A DNA stretch of 64,000 nucleotides from Clostridium_AW sp040797845 (GCA_040797845.1 JBFNFA010000005.1:1-64000), one strand, 5' to 3'. Positions 36,045 to 45,985 are shown, counted from the first letter of the stretch. Notes: generated from the letters alone by a model not told the origin. Translations and numbers: made by a program.

Positions 36045-38705
36045 TTAAATAAAGTATCTATCAGTTAAAAAGTCCACTCCAAAAAGAGTTCTTAGCTCCG
36101 TAAGTATCTTTATATCAGGCAATTGTTTTGATGGACTTTGATAGTAATTAATCACAGCCTGCAAGTTAGTTAAAGCATTTTCTTTATTGTCACTAAATAG
36201 GAAGTCGTAGTAAGGTAGAGTAATGATTTCTATATTTGAACGGTTGGGATATTTAACAACTTCAAATGCTTCAAGTATATTTATAATAAATGGTAGCCTT
36301 CTTTTAGCTCCCTCTTCAGAATCTTGTTCAATTCCATTCATATCAAAATATTGTTTAATAAAAGGACAATTAAAATAATTAGAATAAATATCACTTTTTA
36401 CAAAATTCTTTTTGTTTTTATTCTCATGGAATAGATACTTAAGCATATGTTTAACTGCATCCATGTTAAAGAATATTTTTTGTAACTGCTGCTTTATATC
36501 TAATGGGAGCAATTTAACAAAATCATTGAAGTATTGTGCACCGTGAGCCATGTCCCAAGTTATATTTTTAGTACTTTTAAATGCATAAAAATCAGGATAA
36601 GTAACGAATTTGTTTAAAGTATTATATAGTAACTTACCTTTATATGTTAGATGTGTAAAGGTTGTGTCATCTACTTCAGATGATGGATTTCTATCATCGA
36701 AAATGAGACCTAGCTCCATGCAGGCCCAAATTTTGTATCTTGTTTGTCTACCAAGTTTTGTTACAGGAGTACCTGTTGGGGCATAGATGTCTTGGCTTAC
36801 TAAATCTGTAGAAATACCATCACCAAGAGTTTTAATTACATAAAAAATATGACCGAGATGGGTGCCTTGAGGATAATGATAACTAGCAAGGGTTGCTTCC
36901 CCTATTTCAGCAATAAACTTACTCCAAGATCCAAATAGATTTCTATATACAGAAACTTTATATTTGCTTATTTCCTCTACATTGATATCATCCTGGGTTG
37001 GTTTTCTCTTAATTTTTTCTTTCACCTCATAATAATTGTCAACAAGGTCTTGTTTTGTAATCTCACGATTCTGATCTTCGATTTTTCTAAATAATTCTTC
37101 AATAGATTCATCGAAGTTAACTTCACAGCCCAGCGGCCATTCAATAAAATCTTTCGTGCCAAATGACCTTGCAGATGAAGAATTATCTCCAGATGAGTCT
37201 GGACCTACTTTTGCACCTTTAATAAAGTCTTTTATTCTTTCAACATTTTTAAAGTTTCCAATAAAATCTAGCACTATAACATGAGTTTTGTAAGGGTTTA
37301 ATCTTAATCCACGACCTAGCTGTTGAATGAATATAGTTTTAGATTCAGTGGGTCTTAAGAATAAAAGTGCTTCTACATCAGGGAAGTCAACACCTTCATT
37401 AAAAATATCAACAGTAAAAAGTATTTGAATGTTGTTATCTCTAAAATCCTGTATATATGCTTGTCTTAATTCTGGTGAAAGTTTTTTAGTATCACTATGA
37501 ATTGCTTCAGCAGATATTCCTTTATCTTTAAAAAATTTAGCCATAGAAATTGCATGTTCAATATTAACACAGAAACCAATAGCTTTTTTATTTTCTGCAT
37601 ACTCTATGTATTTATCATAAATTGCTTGATTCCTTTCAGGGATATCTAGTTTACGACCTAAGTCTGCGACATCATATCTTATACCATTATGTTTTATCTT
37701 TGAATAATCTATGTCATCTTTTAAACCATAGTAGATAAATCCAGATAAATAACCAGACTCTATTGCTTCTTTTTGGAGCAATTCATAGTAAATATTATAA
37801 TCAAATAATTCAAGGATATCTGATCTATCTTGCCTTTCGGGAGTCGCTGTTAAACCTACCATATATGTAGGAGAAAAATAGTCGATTATTTTTTTATAAG
37901 TAATACATGCAGAATGATGAACTTCATCAATTAAAATTAATTGAAAGTGATCTGGAGAAAATAATTGTATATTTCCATCTCTATATAAGGTATCTTTTGA
38001 AGCAAAGATAACTTGTGCAGTTGTATTTTTTTCTTCAGCATTAAAAAAGCCCTTTGTAGCTTCAGGCCAAATCTCATTAAACTTATTATATGCTTCCTGT
38101 AATATATCATTTCTGTGAACGATAAAAAGAGTCTTAGAATTTAATCTTCGTGCATCTAAGGCAGCTAGAATAGTTTTGCCCATACCAGTAGGCATTATTA
38201 TAACTCCTTTATTAGTATTTGCAGTTCTATAATATTCAATATTATCAAGTGCTGTTTGCTGAGGAAATGTAGGTTCAAAGTTATCTTTGTTTAAGAAATA
38301 AGGATTAATTTGAGGGTCACTTCTGAAAGTTCTTCGTAGTGTATCTATACAAAAACTTGGGTTTGTTCTAATCTGGTTATATGAAAACCTTATAAGGACC
38401 CATCCGTTTAATATAAGATCATTTTGCTTAATAAGTAAGTCATCAAAATATTCAGGAGTAACCCTGAGTGCGCCTTCTGCATGATAGGTATACCCATCAA
38501 TTTCAATAACATATTTATAACGATTAGTCTTAATTGTAAAGTCAAGCTTACGTTTTTTATACTGGAAATCTTCTATTGGTGTTTGAACATCTAGATAATC
38601 AAGACCATTTTGTCCAGCATAATTATAGAAGATATCTTCAACAAATATTTTTTCAATTTCATTCATTTTATGTTCGTTCTTTGCTAAGAAGTTCTGCAAC
38701 TCCAT
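36045..38705 (-). CDS. Restriction-type PD-(D/E)XK nuclease-SF2 helicase protein with HNH-type repeat
   Basis: 886 residues. Residues ~20-130 carry a DUF559/Vsr-like nuclease core (RKLDFTIKTNRYKYVIEIDG, i.e. D...ExD/K pattern). Residues ~150-510 are an SF2 helicase: MPTGMGKT (Walker A), LIDEVHHSA (DExH), GLTATPERQD, FTVDIFNEGVDFPDV and FIQQLGRGLR. Residues ~570-620 look like the DNA-binding repeat seen with HNH enzymes (KIKRKPTQDD...YRNLFGSWSKF). The C-terminal ~260 residues are unassigned. It would translocate on and cut unmodified DNA. No HsdS-like specificity subunit is present. Flanked by methyltransferase genes on both sides. Confidence 0.85.
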   Translation of the reverse strand: MELQNFLAKNEHKMNEIEKIFVEDIFYNYAGQNGLDYLDVQTPIEDFQYKKRKLDFTIKTNRYKYVIEIDGYTYHAEGALRVTPEYFDDLLIKQNDLILNGWVLIRFSYNQIRTNPSFCIDTLRRTFRSDPQINPYFLNKDNFEPTFPQQTALDNIEYYRTANTNKGVIIMPTGMGKTILAALDARRLNSKTLFIVHRNDILQEAYNKFNEIWPEATKGFFNAEEKNTTAQVIFASKDTLYRDGNIQLFSPDHFQLILIDEVHHSACITYKKIIDYFSPTYMVGLTATPERQDRSDILELFDYNIYYELLQKEAIESGYLSGFIYYGLKDDIDYSKIKHNGIRYDVADLGRKLDIPERNQAIYDKYIEYAENKKAIGFCVNIEHAISMAKFFKDKGISAEAIHSDTKKLSPELRQAYIQDFRDNNIQILFTVDIFNEGVDFPDVEALLFLRPTESKTIFIQQLGRGLRLNPYKTHVIVLDFIGNFKNVERIKDFIKGAKVGPDSSGDNSSSARSFGTKDFIEWPLGCEVNFDESIEELFRKIEDQNREITKQDLVDNYYEVKEKIKRKPTQDDINVEEISKYKVSVYRNLFGSWSKFIAEIGEATLASYHYPQGTHLGHIFYVIKTLGDGISTDLVSQDIYAPTGTPVTKLGRQTRYKIWACMELGLIFDDRNPSSEVDDTTFTHLTYKGKLLYNTLNKFVTYPDFYAFKSTKNITWDMAHGAQYFNDFVKLLPLDIKQQLQKIFFNMDAVKHMLKYLFHENKNKKNFVKSDIYSNYFNCPFIKQYFDMNGIEQDSEEGAKRRLPFIINILEAFEVVKYPNRSNIEIITLPYYDFLFSDNKENALTNLQAVINYYQSPSKQLPDIKILTELRTLFGVDFLTDRYFI

Positions 38706-38816
38706 AAAATCTCACTCCTTCTTATATTCAATTATAGCAATAAATATGATACAATATGATAATAGCACATTTTATTTAAAAAATGTACAAATTAAACCAA
38801 CTAGGATAGGTGAAAA

Positions 38817-39656
38817 ATGGAAGAATTATTGGATAATGAAGTTACATTTCATATCCCTTTAATAAAAGATGCATTGAAATTATTAAAAGAGCTGCCAGAT
38901 GAATCAATACAATTGGTTATTGCTGATCCACCGTATAATATCGATATTGATGAATGGGATAAGTATGATAATTATCTAGAATGGGCAAAAGAATGGATTC
39001 ATGAAGTATACAGGGTTCTAAAGAAAACAGGTAATTTTGTATTATTTGGAGGGTTTCAATTTGAAAGTGCTGAAAGAGGAGATTTGCTAGATTTAGTGTA
39101 TTATATTAGAAAGAATACTAATTTAAAGTTAGTAAATGTAATTATATGGTACTATAAAAATGGTATAACAGCTAAAAGATTTTTTGCGAATAGACATGAA
39201 GAAATTATATGGTTTGTTAAAACTAGTAAATATATTTTTAATTTAGATGATGTAAGAGTTAAATATGATCAAGAGACATTAGAACTCTATAAAAGAGATA
39301 AAAGATTGAATATTGATAACCTACATAAAGGTAAAAATCCTACAAACGTTTGGGAAATATCAAGACTAAATAGTAATTCTAAGGAAAGAGTTGGGCACTC
39401 AACGCAAAAACCTGAAAAGATTATAGAGCGAATAGTAAAGTCTATGAGTAACGAGGGTGATACAGTTTTAGATATTTTTGCAGGCTCAGGTATTAGTACT
39501 AGAGTTTGTATTAATAATAAAAGAAATTCTATTTCATGTGATAACGATCCTAAATTTATGCAATATCTTAACTTGCAACTAAATCGAATCTCACAAGATA
39601 ATAGATATATTATATTAGATAACTTAAAAAATTTCAAAAATGAAGAGATGAAATAA
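38817..39656 (+). CDS. DNA methyltransferase (DPPY...FAGSG order, beta-type)
   Basis: 279 residues, compact. Catalytic motif IV comes first (LVIADPPYNIDIDEWD, ~35-50) and AdoMet motif I last (TVLDIFAGSGISTRV, ~225-240), the beta-type order of adenine-N6/cytosine-N4 enzymes. The HSTQKPEKIIERIV segment before motif I is typical. ATAGGTGA precedes the ATG. It is divergent from the helicase-nuclease gene with a 111-bp shared intergenic region, so coordinated control is likely. The locus thus holds two unlike methyltransferases. Confidence 0.88.
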   Translation: MEELLDNEVTFHIPLIKDALKLLKELPDESIQLVIADPPYNIDIDEWDKYDNYLEWAKEWIHEVYRVLKKTGNFVLFGGFQFESAERGDLLDLVYYIRKNTNLKLVNVIIWYYKNGITAKRFFANRHEEIIWFVKTSKYIFNLDDVRVKYDQETLELYKRDKRLNIDNLHKGKNPTNVWEISRLNSNSKERVGHSTQKPEKIIERIVKSMSNEGDTVLDIFAGSGISTRVCINNKRNSISCDNDPKFMQYLNLQLNRISQDNRYIILDNLKNFKNEEMK

Positions 39657-39886
39657 AAAATAGAATATATAAAATAATTTACAAATTAACCATAATATTA
39701 TATTATTTTTAATAATTGTAATTTAAGTATTTTTATGCTCATTAATTAGCCCTACAAGAAAATTCAATATTTTTAAATTAGTTTTTAATTAATATATAAT
39801 ACGGAATATGATGATTTTTTCATATATAAATATTTGTAAATGTGATCAATTGTAGAAAAGTAATTTATGATAGAGGGGGATATAAT

Positions 39887-40124
39887 ATGTATCTTAGTAA
39901 CAGACATTCACAATGCCTTGAAGCACTAGATTCCTTGGGAAAAGCAACGGCTAGGGAAGTTGCGGAATATATGTATGAAAATGGATATACAAAAAGTTTT
40001 AGAAAGAAATATAGCTCATCCAAGATTGAATGAATTAGAGTCTGCTGGATATGTAAAGGTAGTTGAAACAAAATTTGACACACTTACAGAGAGAGAGGTA
40101 TTTGTATACCAAAAAATTAAATAG
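39887..40124 (+). pseudogene. Winged-helix regulator interrupted by a one-base frameshift
   Basis: ATG 39887 follows AGAGGGGGA and encodes MYLSNRHSQCLEALDSLGKATAREVAEYMYENGYT, then runs into a wrong frame at an A5 run (39991-39995). With one A fewer the product continues KVLERNIAHPRLNELESAGYVKVVETK to TAG at 40122-40124, giving a ~78-residue winged-helix protein. Either a recent mutation, slippage-controlled expression or a sequencing error. Confidence 0.7.
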
Positions 40125-40180
40125 TATTTATTGTTTACTACTAATAAGACATGTCAATACTTCATATTGGAGGTGTTGAT

Positions 40181-40702
40181 ATGTCTTTTAAAATTTCATG
40201 GAAATTGCATATAAATTGCTTTTTAATAGGTTTTACATTTTGTTTAATGGGACAGAATTATATTAATAATTTAATTTTAAATTTATTATTGGAGAATAAA
40301 ATAATAAAATTTACAGGTAATCCATTATTGAATTTTATATTCTTTATATTTATTATTTTTATAGCTATAATTTTTTTTCATGAATTACTACATGGAGCTA
40401 CATATAAGATATTTGGGACAAAGGTAAAGTATGGATTTAAGATTATATATGCTTATGTCCAGGAAACTTCGGGAATAGCTTTACATAGAACAAAATTTCT
40501 TATAGTGCTTTTAGCACCAGTTACTATAATTTCAATAGCTTCAATATTTATTGCAGGAAGCATAGGTGATATTATATTTCTACTGAATCTATTAGGAAGT
40601 ATAGGAGATTTATTAATGGCTTTTTATCTTTGTAAAAGTAATGAAAATAGCTATATTATAGATACAAAGTATGGTTTTGACGTAGTAATGAAAATTGATT
40701 AA
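40181..40702 (+). CDS. DUF3267-type membrane metalloprotease-like protein
   Basis: About 173 residues, four or so transmembrane helices, with a zinc-protease-like HELLHG motif at the end of the second helix (IIFFHELLHGATYKIFG), as in DUF3267 proteins. ATG 40181 is chosen for TGGAGGTG upstream; an ATG at 40151 lacks one. Isolated gene within the island. Substrate unknown. Confidence 0.75.
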   Translation: MSFKISWKLHINCFLIGFTFCLMGQNYINNLILNLLLENKIIKFTGNPLLNFIFFIFIIFIAIIFFHELLHGATYKIFGTKVKYGFKIIYAYVQETSGIALHRTKFLIVLLAPVTIISIASIFIAGSIGDIIFLLNLLGSIGDLLMAFYLCKSNENSYIIDTKYGFDVVMKID

Positions 40703-40795
40703 AATCTAGTATTTTAGATAATGTGTATTATTTAAATTTATGAAGTATCATTTATATGGTATAATTTAATAACTATATGATAATTAGGTGATGAT

Positions 40796-41764
40796 ATGGA
40801 AGAAAATGAAAAGATAATCCAGTTAATAAAAAATGGATATGAATCAGATTATTTAGATTTTAAAGCGAAGCAATATAATAAGGATAATTACTCAGATTTG
40901 ATAAAAGATATAATGTCAATGGCAAATTCACATTATGAAGGAGATAAATATATAATTATTGGAGTTAAATGCAAACCAAGTGGAGATAAAAGTATAATTG
41001 AAATATCAAAGGAAGAATTTGTAGATGTCTCTATATATCAACAAATAATTATAGATAACATTGAACCTGAGATAAAACTTGATTACATACCGTTTAGATA
41101 TGAAAATAGGCTTATTGGAATTCTGAAAATATATGGACAAAGTAATGACAGGCCATATATGCTAAAAAAGCAAAATCAAGGTTTACATATTGGACAATGT
41201 TATATAAGAAAAGGTGCTAATAATACAAATGCAGTAAGAAGAGATTTTAATGAATTTTATTTGCTAAAAGAGAGTTTTGAATTAAAGATTATCCAAAGCA
41301 TCTTATCCGCAGCTTACCCTAATGAAGGATGTGCAAGAATAAGTATTACAATGAGAAATTATACAAAATTCCCAGTTGTAATTATAGCTGGAGAATTAAT
41401 AGTCTACAATTATAGTGGACAACAATTATCTCAACATCCTGTTTATGGATTTGAGGATAAAATTACAGGAGCTGATTTTAAGTTAAGTTTTATGCCAATG
41501 GAAGAAAAATACGGAGAAGTATATGTTGGATTTTCATCAACTGATTGTTTAAGATTAGGAATAAATGAGTATGGTTACGCTGATGGAAGATTTATATTTC
41601 AATTAAAACTATATGATACAAATGAAAATGAATATAAAGCTATAATAGAAGATGGAGTTGTTTTTGCAAAAGGAGATTTTTTATGGAAGGTACAATTAAA
41701 AATGAAAAAGGAAAATAATAATAAAAAGTTTTCTTTGAGGAGAATATTTACTAAATCATTTTAG
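40796..41764 (+). CDS. AlbA_2 (Schlafen-type) domain protein
   Basis: 322 residues. Residues ~10-150 match the AlbA_2 domain: ESDYLDFKAKQY, DIMSMANSHYEGDKYIIIGVK, and IRKGANNTNAVRRDF. The C-terminal half is beta-rich and unassigned (a single basic tail KMKKENNNKK). AlbA_2 proteins occur as regulators, helicase partners or defence components. TTAGGTGATGAT precedes the ATG. It lies just upstream of the repeat-bounded PLD-helicase module. Confidence 0.75.
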   Translation: MEENEKIIQLIKNGYESDYLDFKAKQYNKDNYSDLIKDIMSMANSHYEGDKYIIIGVKCKPSGDKSIIEISKEEFVDVSIYQQIIIDNIEPEIKLDYIPFRYENRLIGILKIYGQSNDRPYMLKKQNQGLHIGQCYIRKGANNTNAVRRDFNEFYLLKESFELKIIQSILSAAYPNEGCARISITMRNYTKFPVVIIAGELIVYNYSGQQLSQHPVYGFEDKITGADFKLSFMPMEEKYGEVYVGFSSTDCLRLGINEYGYADGRFIFQLKLYDTNENEYKAIIEDGVVFAKGDFLWKVQLKMKKENNNKKFSLRRIFTKSF

Positions 41765-41900
41765 CATCAGAGCATTAGTGGCTGGTGTTTTATTTTGTCT
41801 AAAAATTTTAAGTTTCAAAGCCTTCAGGAGTATAATTTAATCATTGTAGAATTTTGGAATAGAAATTTTTATATATAACAGATTAGATTGCTTTAAATTC

Positions 41901-41937
41901 GTAAACTAACTTACTTTACGTTAGTGTGTCGATAAAA
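41901..41937. repeat. Direct repeat, left copy (putative attachment-like site)
   Basis: 37 bases ending TACGTTAGTGTGTCGATAAAA, matching 45788-45824 at most positions. The two copies bracket the PLD-helicase/Nudix pair. 41765-42283 otherwise holds only a broken frame (about 41988-42137, DGCHRCIDIKDSGLIEKEK..., one TGA at 42066). Confidence 0.65.
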
Positions 41938-42283
41938 CCTTAATGATTTATAATACTTGGATTTAAGTAAAAAATTAATAAGGTGTAGATGGATGTCATA
42001 GATGTATTGATATTAAAGATAGCGGATTAATTGAAAAAGAAAAGATAGATGATAAGATTTATTATTGAATTAAGTATAATGGCATAAAAGAGGATTTGAT
42101 TATACTAGATCTAAAGAAGGATAGTATTTACTCGTAAGTAGTAAGAATGCCGAGAGATGTTAAAAGTGTAAATAGTTTATTTTGATTTTAATTTCAATAT
42201 ATGAGTTATATTAGGAACTAAGATATACTTACATAACCATGGTAAAATATATATAATTATGAAATATATGAGGTAACTACAAT

Positions 42284-45184
42284 ATGAATAATATAGTTAA
42301 AAGCATATTGCCCAATAAAATAATTGATTATGAAGAAACGATTATAGATCCTAAAAACATAGAGAATGATGCATATCTAGTAAATAATAAATTAATAGTT
42401 AACTCAGAAAGTGGTAATTTATTAAATGAGCTAAAAAAATGTTTAAATGAATGTGAAAAATTTTATTTTAGTGTAGCATTTATTAATTTTAGTGGATTAC
42501 AACTTTTACTAGATAAGTTCAAGGAGTTAGAGTTAAAAGGTGTAAAAGGAAAAATAATAACATCAACTTATTTAAATTTTACTGAACCTAAGGCCTTAGA
42601 AAAAATTAAAACTTTTAGCAATATAGATTTAAAAGTATTTGTTACAGATAAAGATAATGGCTTTCACACAAAGGCATATATTTTTGAAAATAGAGATGAA
42701 TATAAAATTATTATAGGGTCTTCAAATATAACTCAGAGGGCATTAAAAAGCAATGTAGAATGGAATGTAAAGGTAATTTCAAAAAAGGAAAATAGTTTTA
42801 TTGAAGATGTATTAAAAGAGTATAGTAAACTATGGGATTATACAGAAATTGTAGATGAAAATTTTATTGATACCTACAAAAGATTTATAAAAGAAATAAA
42901 AAAGATAGATTCATCTAAAAGAATTGAGCTTAAAAATTATGAAATTATAAAACCGAATAAAATGCAAATTAGAGCAGTAGAGAATTTAAATAGACTAAGA
43001 ACTCATGGAGAAAACAAAGCTTTAGTTATAGCTGCCACGGGAACAGGAAAGACATATATGTCAGCCTTTGATGTTATAAACTTTAAAGCTAAGAAAATGT
43101 TGTTTATAGTACATAGAGAAGAAATCTTAAAAAGTGCAGAAAAAACTTTTAAAAAACTAGTTAAAAATAAATTAAAAACCACAGGACTTTTAACAGGGAA
43201 TAAAAAAGAAATTAATGTAGATTATTTATTTTCAACCATACAATCCATGAATAATAGTTTACATGAATTTAGAAGAGATGAATTTGAATATATTATAATT
43301 GACGAAGCTCATCATGCAACAAGCCCAACTTATAAAAAAGTCATGGATTATTTTCAACCTAAATTTTTATTAGGAATGACGGCAACTCCAGAAAGAAGCG
43401 ATACAGGAAATGTATTTGATATATTCGATAATAATGTTGCTTTAGAAATTAGACTAAGAGAAGCATTAGAGCTAGATTTAGTTACTCCATTTCATTATTT
43501 TGGTATAACCGATATAGATGGAATAGATTTAAGTAATGTTAATTTAAATGATATAGATGAAGTTGCAAAAAGATTAAACGTTAATGAAAGAGTTAATTTT
43601 ATAATCGAAAAAATGAATTTCTATGGATATGATGGGGACAAGCTCAAATGTGTTGGCTTTTGTGCAAGTATAGATCATGCAGAATATATGGAAACAGAAT
43701 TTAATAAAAGAGGAATTAAAAGTATATGCTTAACAGGAAATGATTCTCCTAATAAAAGAGAGGAATATATAAAAAAATTAGAATGCAATGAAGATGATCT
43801 CCAAGTGATTTTTACTGTAGATATTTTTAATGAAGGTGTAGATATACCATCTATTAATTTAGTGCTAATGCTCAGACCTACTAATTCACCTATAGTATTT
43901 ATACAACAATTAGGTAGAGGATTAAGAAAATGTGAAGATAAAAGCTTTCTAACAGTATTAGATTTCATAGGAAATTATAATAAAGCCTTTTTAATTGCCA
44001 TAGCTTTAAATGGTGCTAGGTATTATGATAAGGATAGCTTAAAGGTAGCGGTGGCAACTGAATTCGCTAACTTACCTGGATGTACAAATATTCAAATGGA
44101 TAGAATTTCACAAGAAAGAATACTTCAACAATTAGATAAAGAGAATTTTAACTCTATGATATATTTAAAAGAGGAATATAATGAATTTAAAAGGATGAGG
44201 AATGGAAAAGTGCCATATTTGCTGATGGACTATGTAAAATATGATGGTGCTCCAGATCCAATTAAGTTTATAGGCAAAGAAAAAACATATTTAAGCTTTG
44301 TAGCTAAAGTGGAAGCTGATGAAGAACTTAAAAGTTTACTATCAAATGAGGACTTTTTCAAAATTAGCAAAGAACTATCAAGTAAGCTACCTTTGAAAAG
44401 AGTTTATGAATTTGCCATTATTAAATATTTATTAAAACATAATGAAATAACTTTAGCACAAGCTAAAAATGAAATATTAAAATATATAGAACATGTGGAC
44501 GGTGAAAGTGTTGAATATTCTTTTAAATATTTAAATCAGGATTATTATGATTCAAGACAAGTTAAAAATAATATAAAATGCTTTGAATATACTGATGGTT
44601 CTTTGAAAGTTACAAATATATTTTTAAATATAGTTAAAGATAAAAATTTTGATATATATTTAGAAGATATTATAAACTATGGGCTAATTAGATATGAAAG
44701 AGAGTTTGAAAATAAATATTATGGAATGCCTTTTTTAAAGCTCTATGAACAGTATCAAATGGTAGATACTGCATTATTATCTAATTCCCCTAGAAAGCAT
44801 AGTTCTTTTAGAAGCAGTGGCCTTATAACCAATAAAAAAGAGTATTTTTTATTTGTTGATTTACATAAAGAAAGGAATATAAAAGAGAGTATAAATTATA
44901 AAGATAAGTTTATAAGTAGGAATATTTTTCAATGGCAAACTCCTAATGATACATCACAAGCCTCGGAAAGAGGAGAAAATATAATATTTAATATAGAAAG
45001 AAATATTAACTTACATATTTTTATAAGAAAGTATAAGCAAATAGATGGAAATGTTGAACCGTATATCTATATAGGTAAAGGAAATAGTATTAAATATTAT
45101 GGAGAAAGGCCTATAACAGTTCATTTAAAATTGGAGAAGGAAGTGCCAAATAGTTTATATCTAGAGTTTAATAAAAAGGTATAG
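42284..45184 (+). CDS. PLD nuclease-SF2 helicase-DUF3427 protein
   Basis: 966 residues. Residues ~40-190 form a phospholipase D-type nuclease unit (FHTKAYIF, IIGSSNITQRAL: the HxK...N/S motif). Residues ~230-560 are an SF2 helicase: IAATGTGKTYMSA, IIDEAHHATS, GMTATPERSD, FTVDIFNEGVDIPS, FIQQLGRGLR. From ~610 onward it resembles DUF3427 (SMIYLKEEYNEFKRMRNGKVPYLLMD). ATP-driven DNA translocation coupled to cutting is expected. It faces a Nudix hydrolase gene across a terminator. Relatives of this layout are found in mobile and defence regions; activity here is inferred. Confidence 0.88.
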   Translation: MNNIVKSILPNKIIDYEETIIDPKNIENDAYLVNNKLIVNSESGNLLNELKKCLNECEKFYFSVAFINFSGLQLLLDKFKELELKGVKGKIITSTYLNFTEPKALEKIKTFSNIDLKVFVTDKDNGFHTKAYIFENRDEYKIIIGSSNITQRALKSNVEWNVKVISKKENSFIEDVLKEYSKLWDYTEIVDENFIDTYKRFIKEIKKIDSSKRIELKNYEIIKPNKMQIRAVENLNRLRTHGENKALVIAATGTGKTYMSAFDVINFKAKKMLFIVHREEILKSAEKTFKKLVKNKLKTTGLLTGNKKEINVDYLFSTIQSMNNSLHEFRRDEFEYIIIDEAHHATSPTYKKVMDYFQPKFLLGMTATPERSDTGNVFDIFDNNVALEIRLREALELDLVTPFHYFGITDIDGIDLSNVNLNDIDEVAKRLNVNERVNFIIEKMNFYGYDGDKLKCVGFCASIDHAEYMETEFNKRGIKSICLTGNDSPNKREEYIKKLECNEDDLQVIFTVDIFNEGVDIPSINLVLMLRPTNSPIVFIQQLGRGLRKCEDKSFLTVLDFIGNYNKAFLIAIALNGARYYDKDSLKVAVATEFANLPGCTNIQMDRISQERILQQLDKENFNSMIYLKEEYNEFKRMRNGKVPYLLMDYVKYDGAPDPIKFIGKEKTYLSFVAKVEADEELKSLLSNEDFFKISKELSSKLPLKRVYEFAIIKYLLKHNEITLAQAKNEILKYIEHVDGESVEYSFKYLNQDYYDSRQVKNNIKCFEYTDGSLKVTNIFLNIVKDKNFDIYLEDIINYGLIRYEREFENKYYGMPFLKLYEQYQMVDTALLSNSPRKHSSFRSSGLITNKKEYFLFVDLHKERNIKESINYKDKFISRNIFQWQTPNDTSQASERGENIIFNIERNINLHIFIRKYKQIDGNVEPYIYIGKGNSIKYYGERPITVHLKLEKEVPNSLYLEFNKKV

Positions 45185-45210
45185 TTTTTAGAAGAACTAT
45201 ACCTTTTATT
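45174..45210. terminator. Bidirectional terminator between helicase and Nudix genes
   Basis: AAAAGGTATAGTT (from 45174) pairs with AACTATACCTTTT (45195-45207). The helicase stop codon lies inside the stem. Confidence 0.85.
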
Positions 45211-45601
45211 ATTCCTTTATTAATAGCTTAACAGCAGGTATATCTGCTGGAGCCCATTTCAAAGATAGAAGATTTTTTTTAGGCATCCATATAAGCTTGT
45301 CATGTTCATTAGCTACAGGATTACCATCTATGATTCTACATTTAAGGGTAATCAAATTAACTATAAAGTTCTCGTACTCATGAGTATTATCATTAAATTC
45401 ATCAATAAACTCAATATCGCATTTAAGTTCTTCTTTAATTTCTCTTATTATAGCATCACTAATTGATTCACCATTCTCTATTTTTCCACCAGGGAATTCC
45501 CAAAGATTTGGCAATGTCATTTTTGTAGAACGAAGGGCACAAAGAACTTCTTCATGTTCGTTTTCAATAATAGCACCAACTACTTTTATTAATTTCTTCA
45601 T
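45209..45601 (-). CDS. Nudix (MutT-like) nucleoside triphosphate pyrophosphohydrolase
   Basis: About 130 residues with a complete Nudix box (GGKIENGESISDAIIREIKEEL). MutT-type enzymes cleave oxidised or non-canonical dNTPs. ATG 45601 is chosen because AGAGGTG lies six bases upstream; the GTG at 45610 overlaps it. Convergent with the DUF3427 helicase gene and inside the same repeat-bounded block, so it may belong functionally to that module. Confidence 0.88.
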   Translation of the reverse strand: MKKLIKVVGAIIENEHEEVLCALRSTKMTLPNLWEFPGGKIENGESISDAIIREIKEELKCDIEFIDEFNDNTHEYENFIVNLITLKCRIIDGNPVANEHDKLIWMPKKNLLSLKWAPADIPAVKLLIKE

Positions 45602-45713
45602 CTTAAGCACCTCTTTATATAGTGTAACATAGATGCTAAATTTATCAAGGCGGAAAATTCCAGAGGATATTAGAAGCGAATAATTTGGTTTGATATAATT
45701 AAAGATAAACTAA

Positions 45714-45748
45714 AACCGACAGGTTTCAATACCCTGTCGGTTCTTTAC
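45714..45748 (+). terminator. Intrinsic terminator hairpin
   Basis: AACCGACAGG (45714-45723) and CCTGTCGGTT (45733-45742), 10-bp perfect stem, followed by CTTTACCTTT. Confidence 0.75.
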
Positions 45749-45787
45749 CTTTATTATCATATTTTCCTCTCAAGTTACGTCAAGTAC

Positions 45788-45824
45788 GTAAAATAACGTA
45801 CCATACGTTAATGTGTCGATAAAA
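45788..45824. repeat. Direct repeat, right copy with perfect core palindrome
   Basis: Partner of 41901-41937. It contains TAACGTA-CCA-TACGTTA, a perfect 7-3-7 inverted repeat like the core of a tyrosine recombinase crossover site, then ATGTGTCGATAAAA. The left copy has TAACTTA-CTT-TACGTTA at the same place. Confidence 0.65.
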
Positions 45825-45985
45825 GCTTGATAATTTACACTAAAGACAGAAAATACAGAATAATTAATACAATCAAGAAAATTTACGCCATAATATGGTT
45901 GAATATGGAAATGACTGATGTTATAGTAATATTAATACTTAATACAAACGGGTGTTCTTGTAATTTAAAGGAGGTTGGCCATTTA

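Noticed and set aside
34107..39656. Type I, DISARM or BREX system
   Set aside because: No HsdS, no PglX/BrxC/PglZ or DrmA/DrmB-type genes; only two methyltransferases and one nuclease-helicase.
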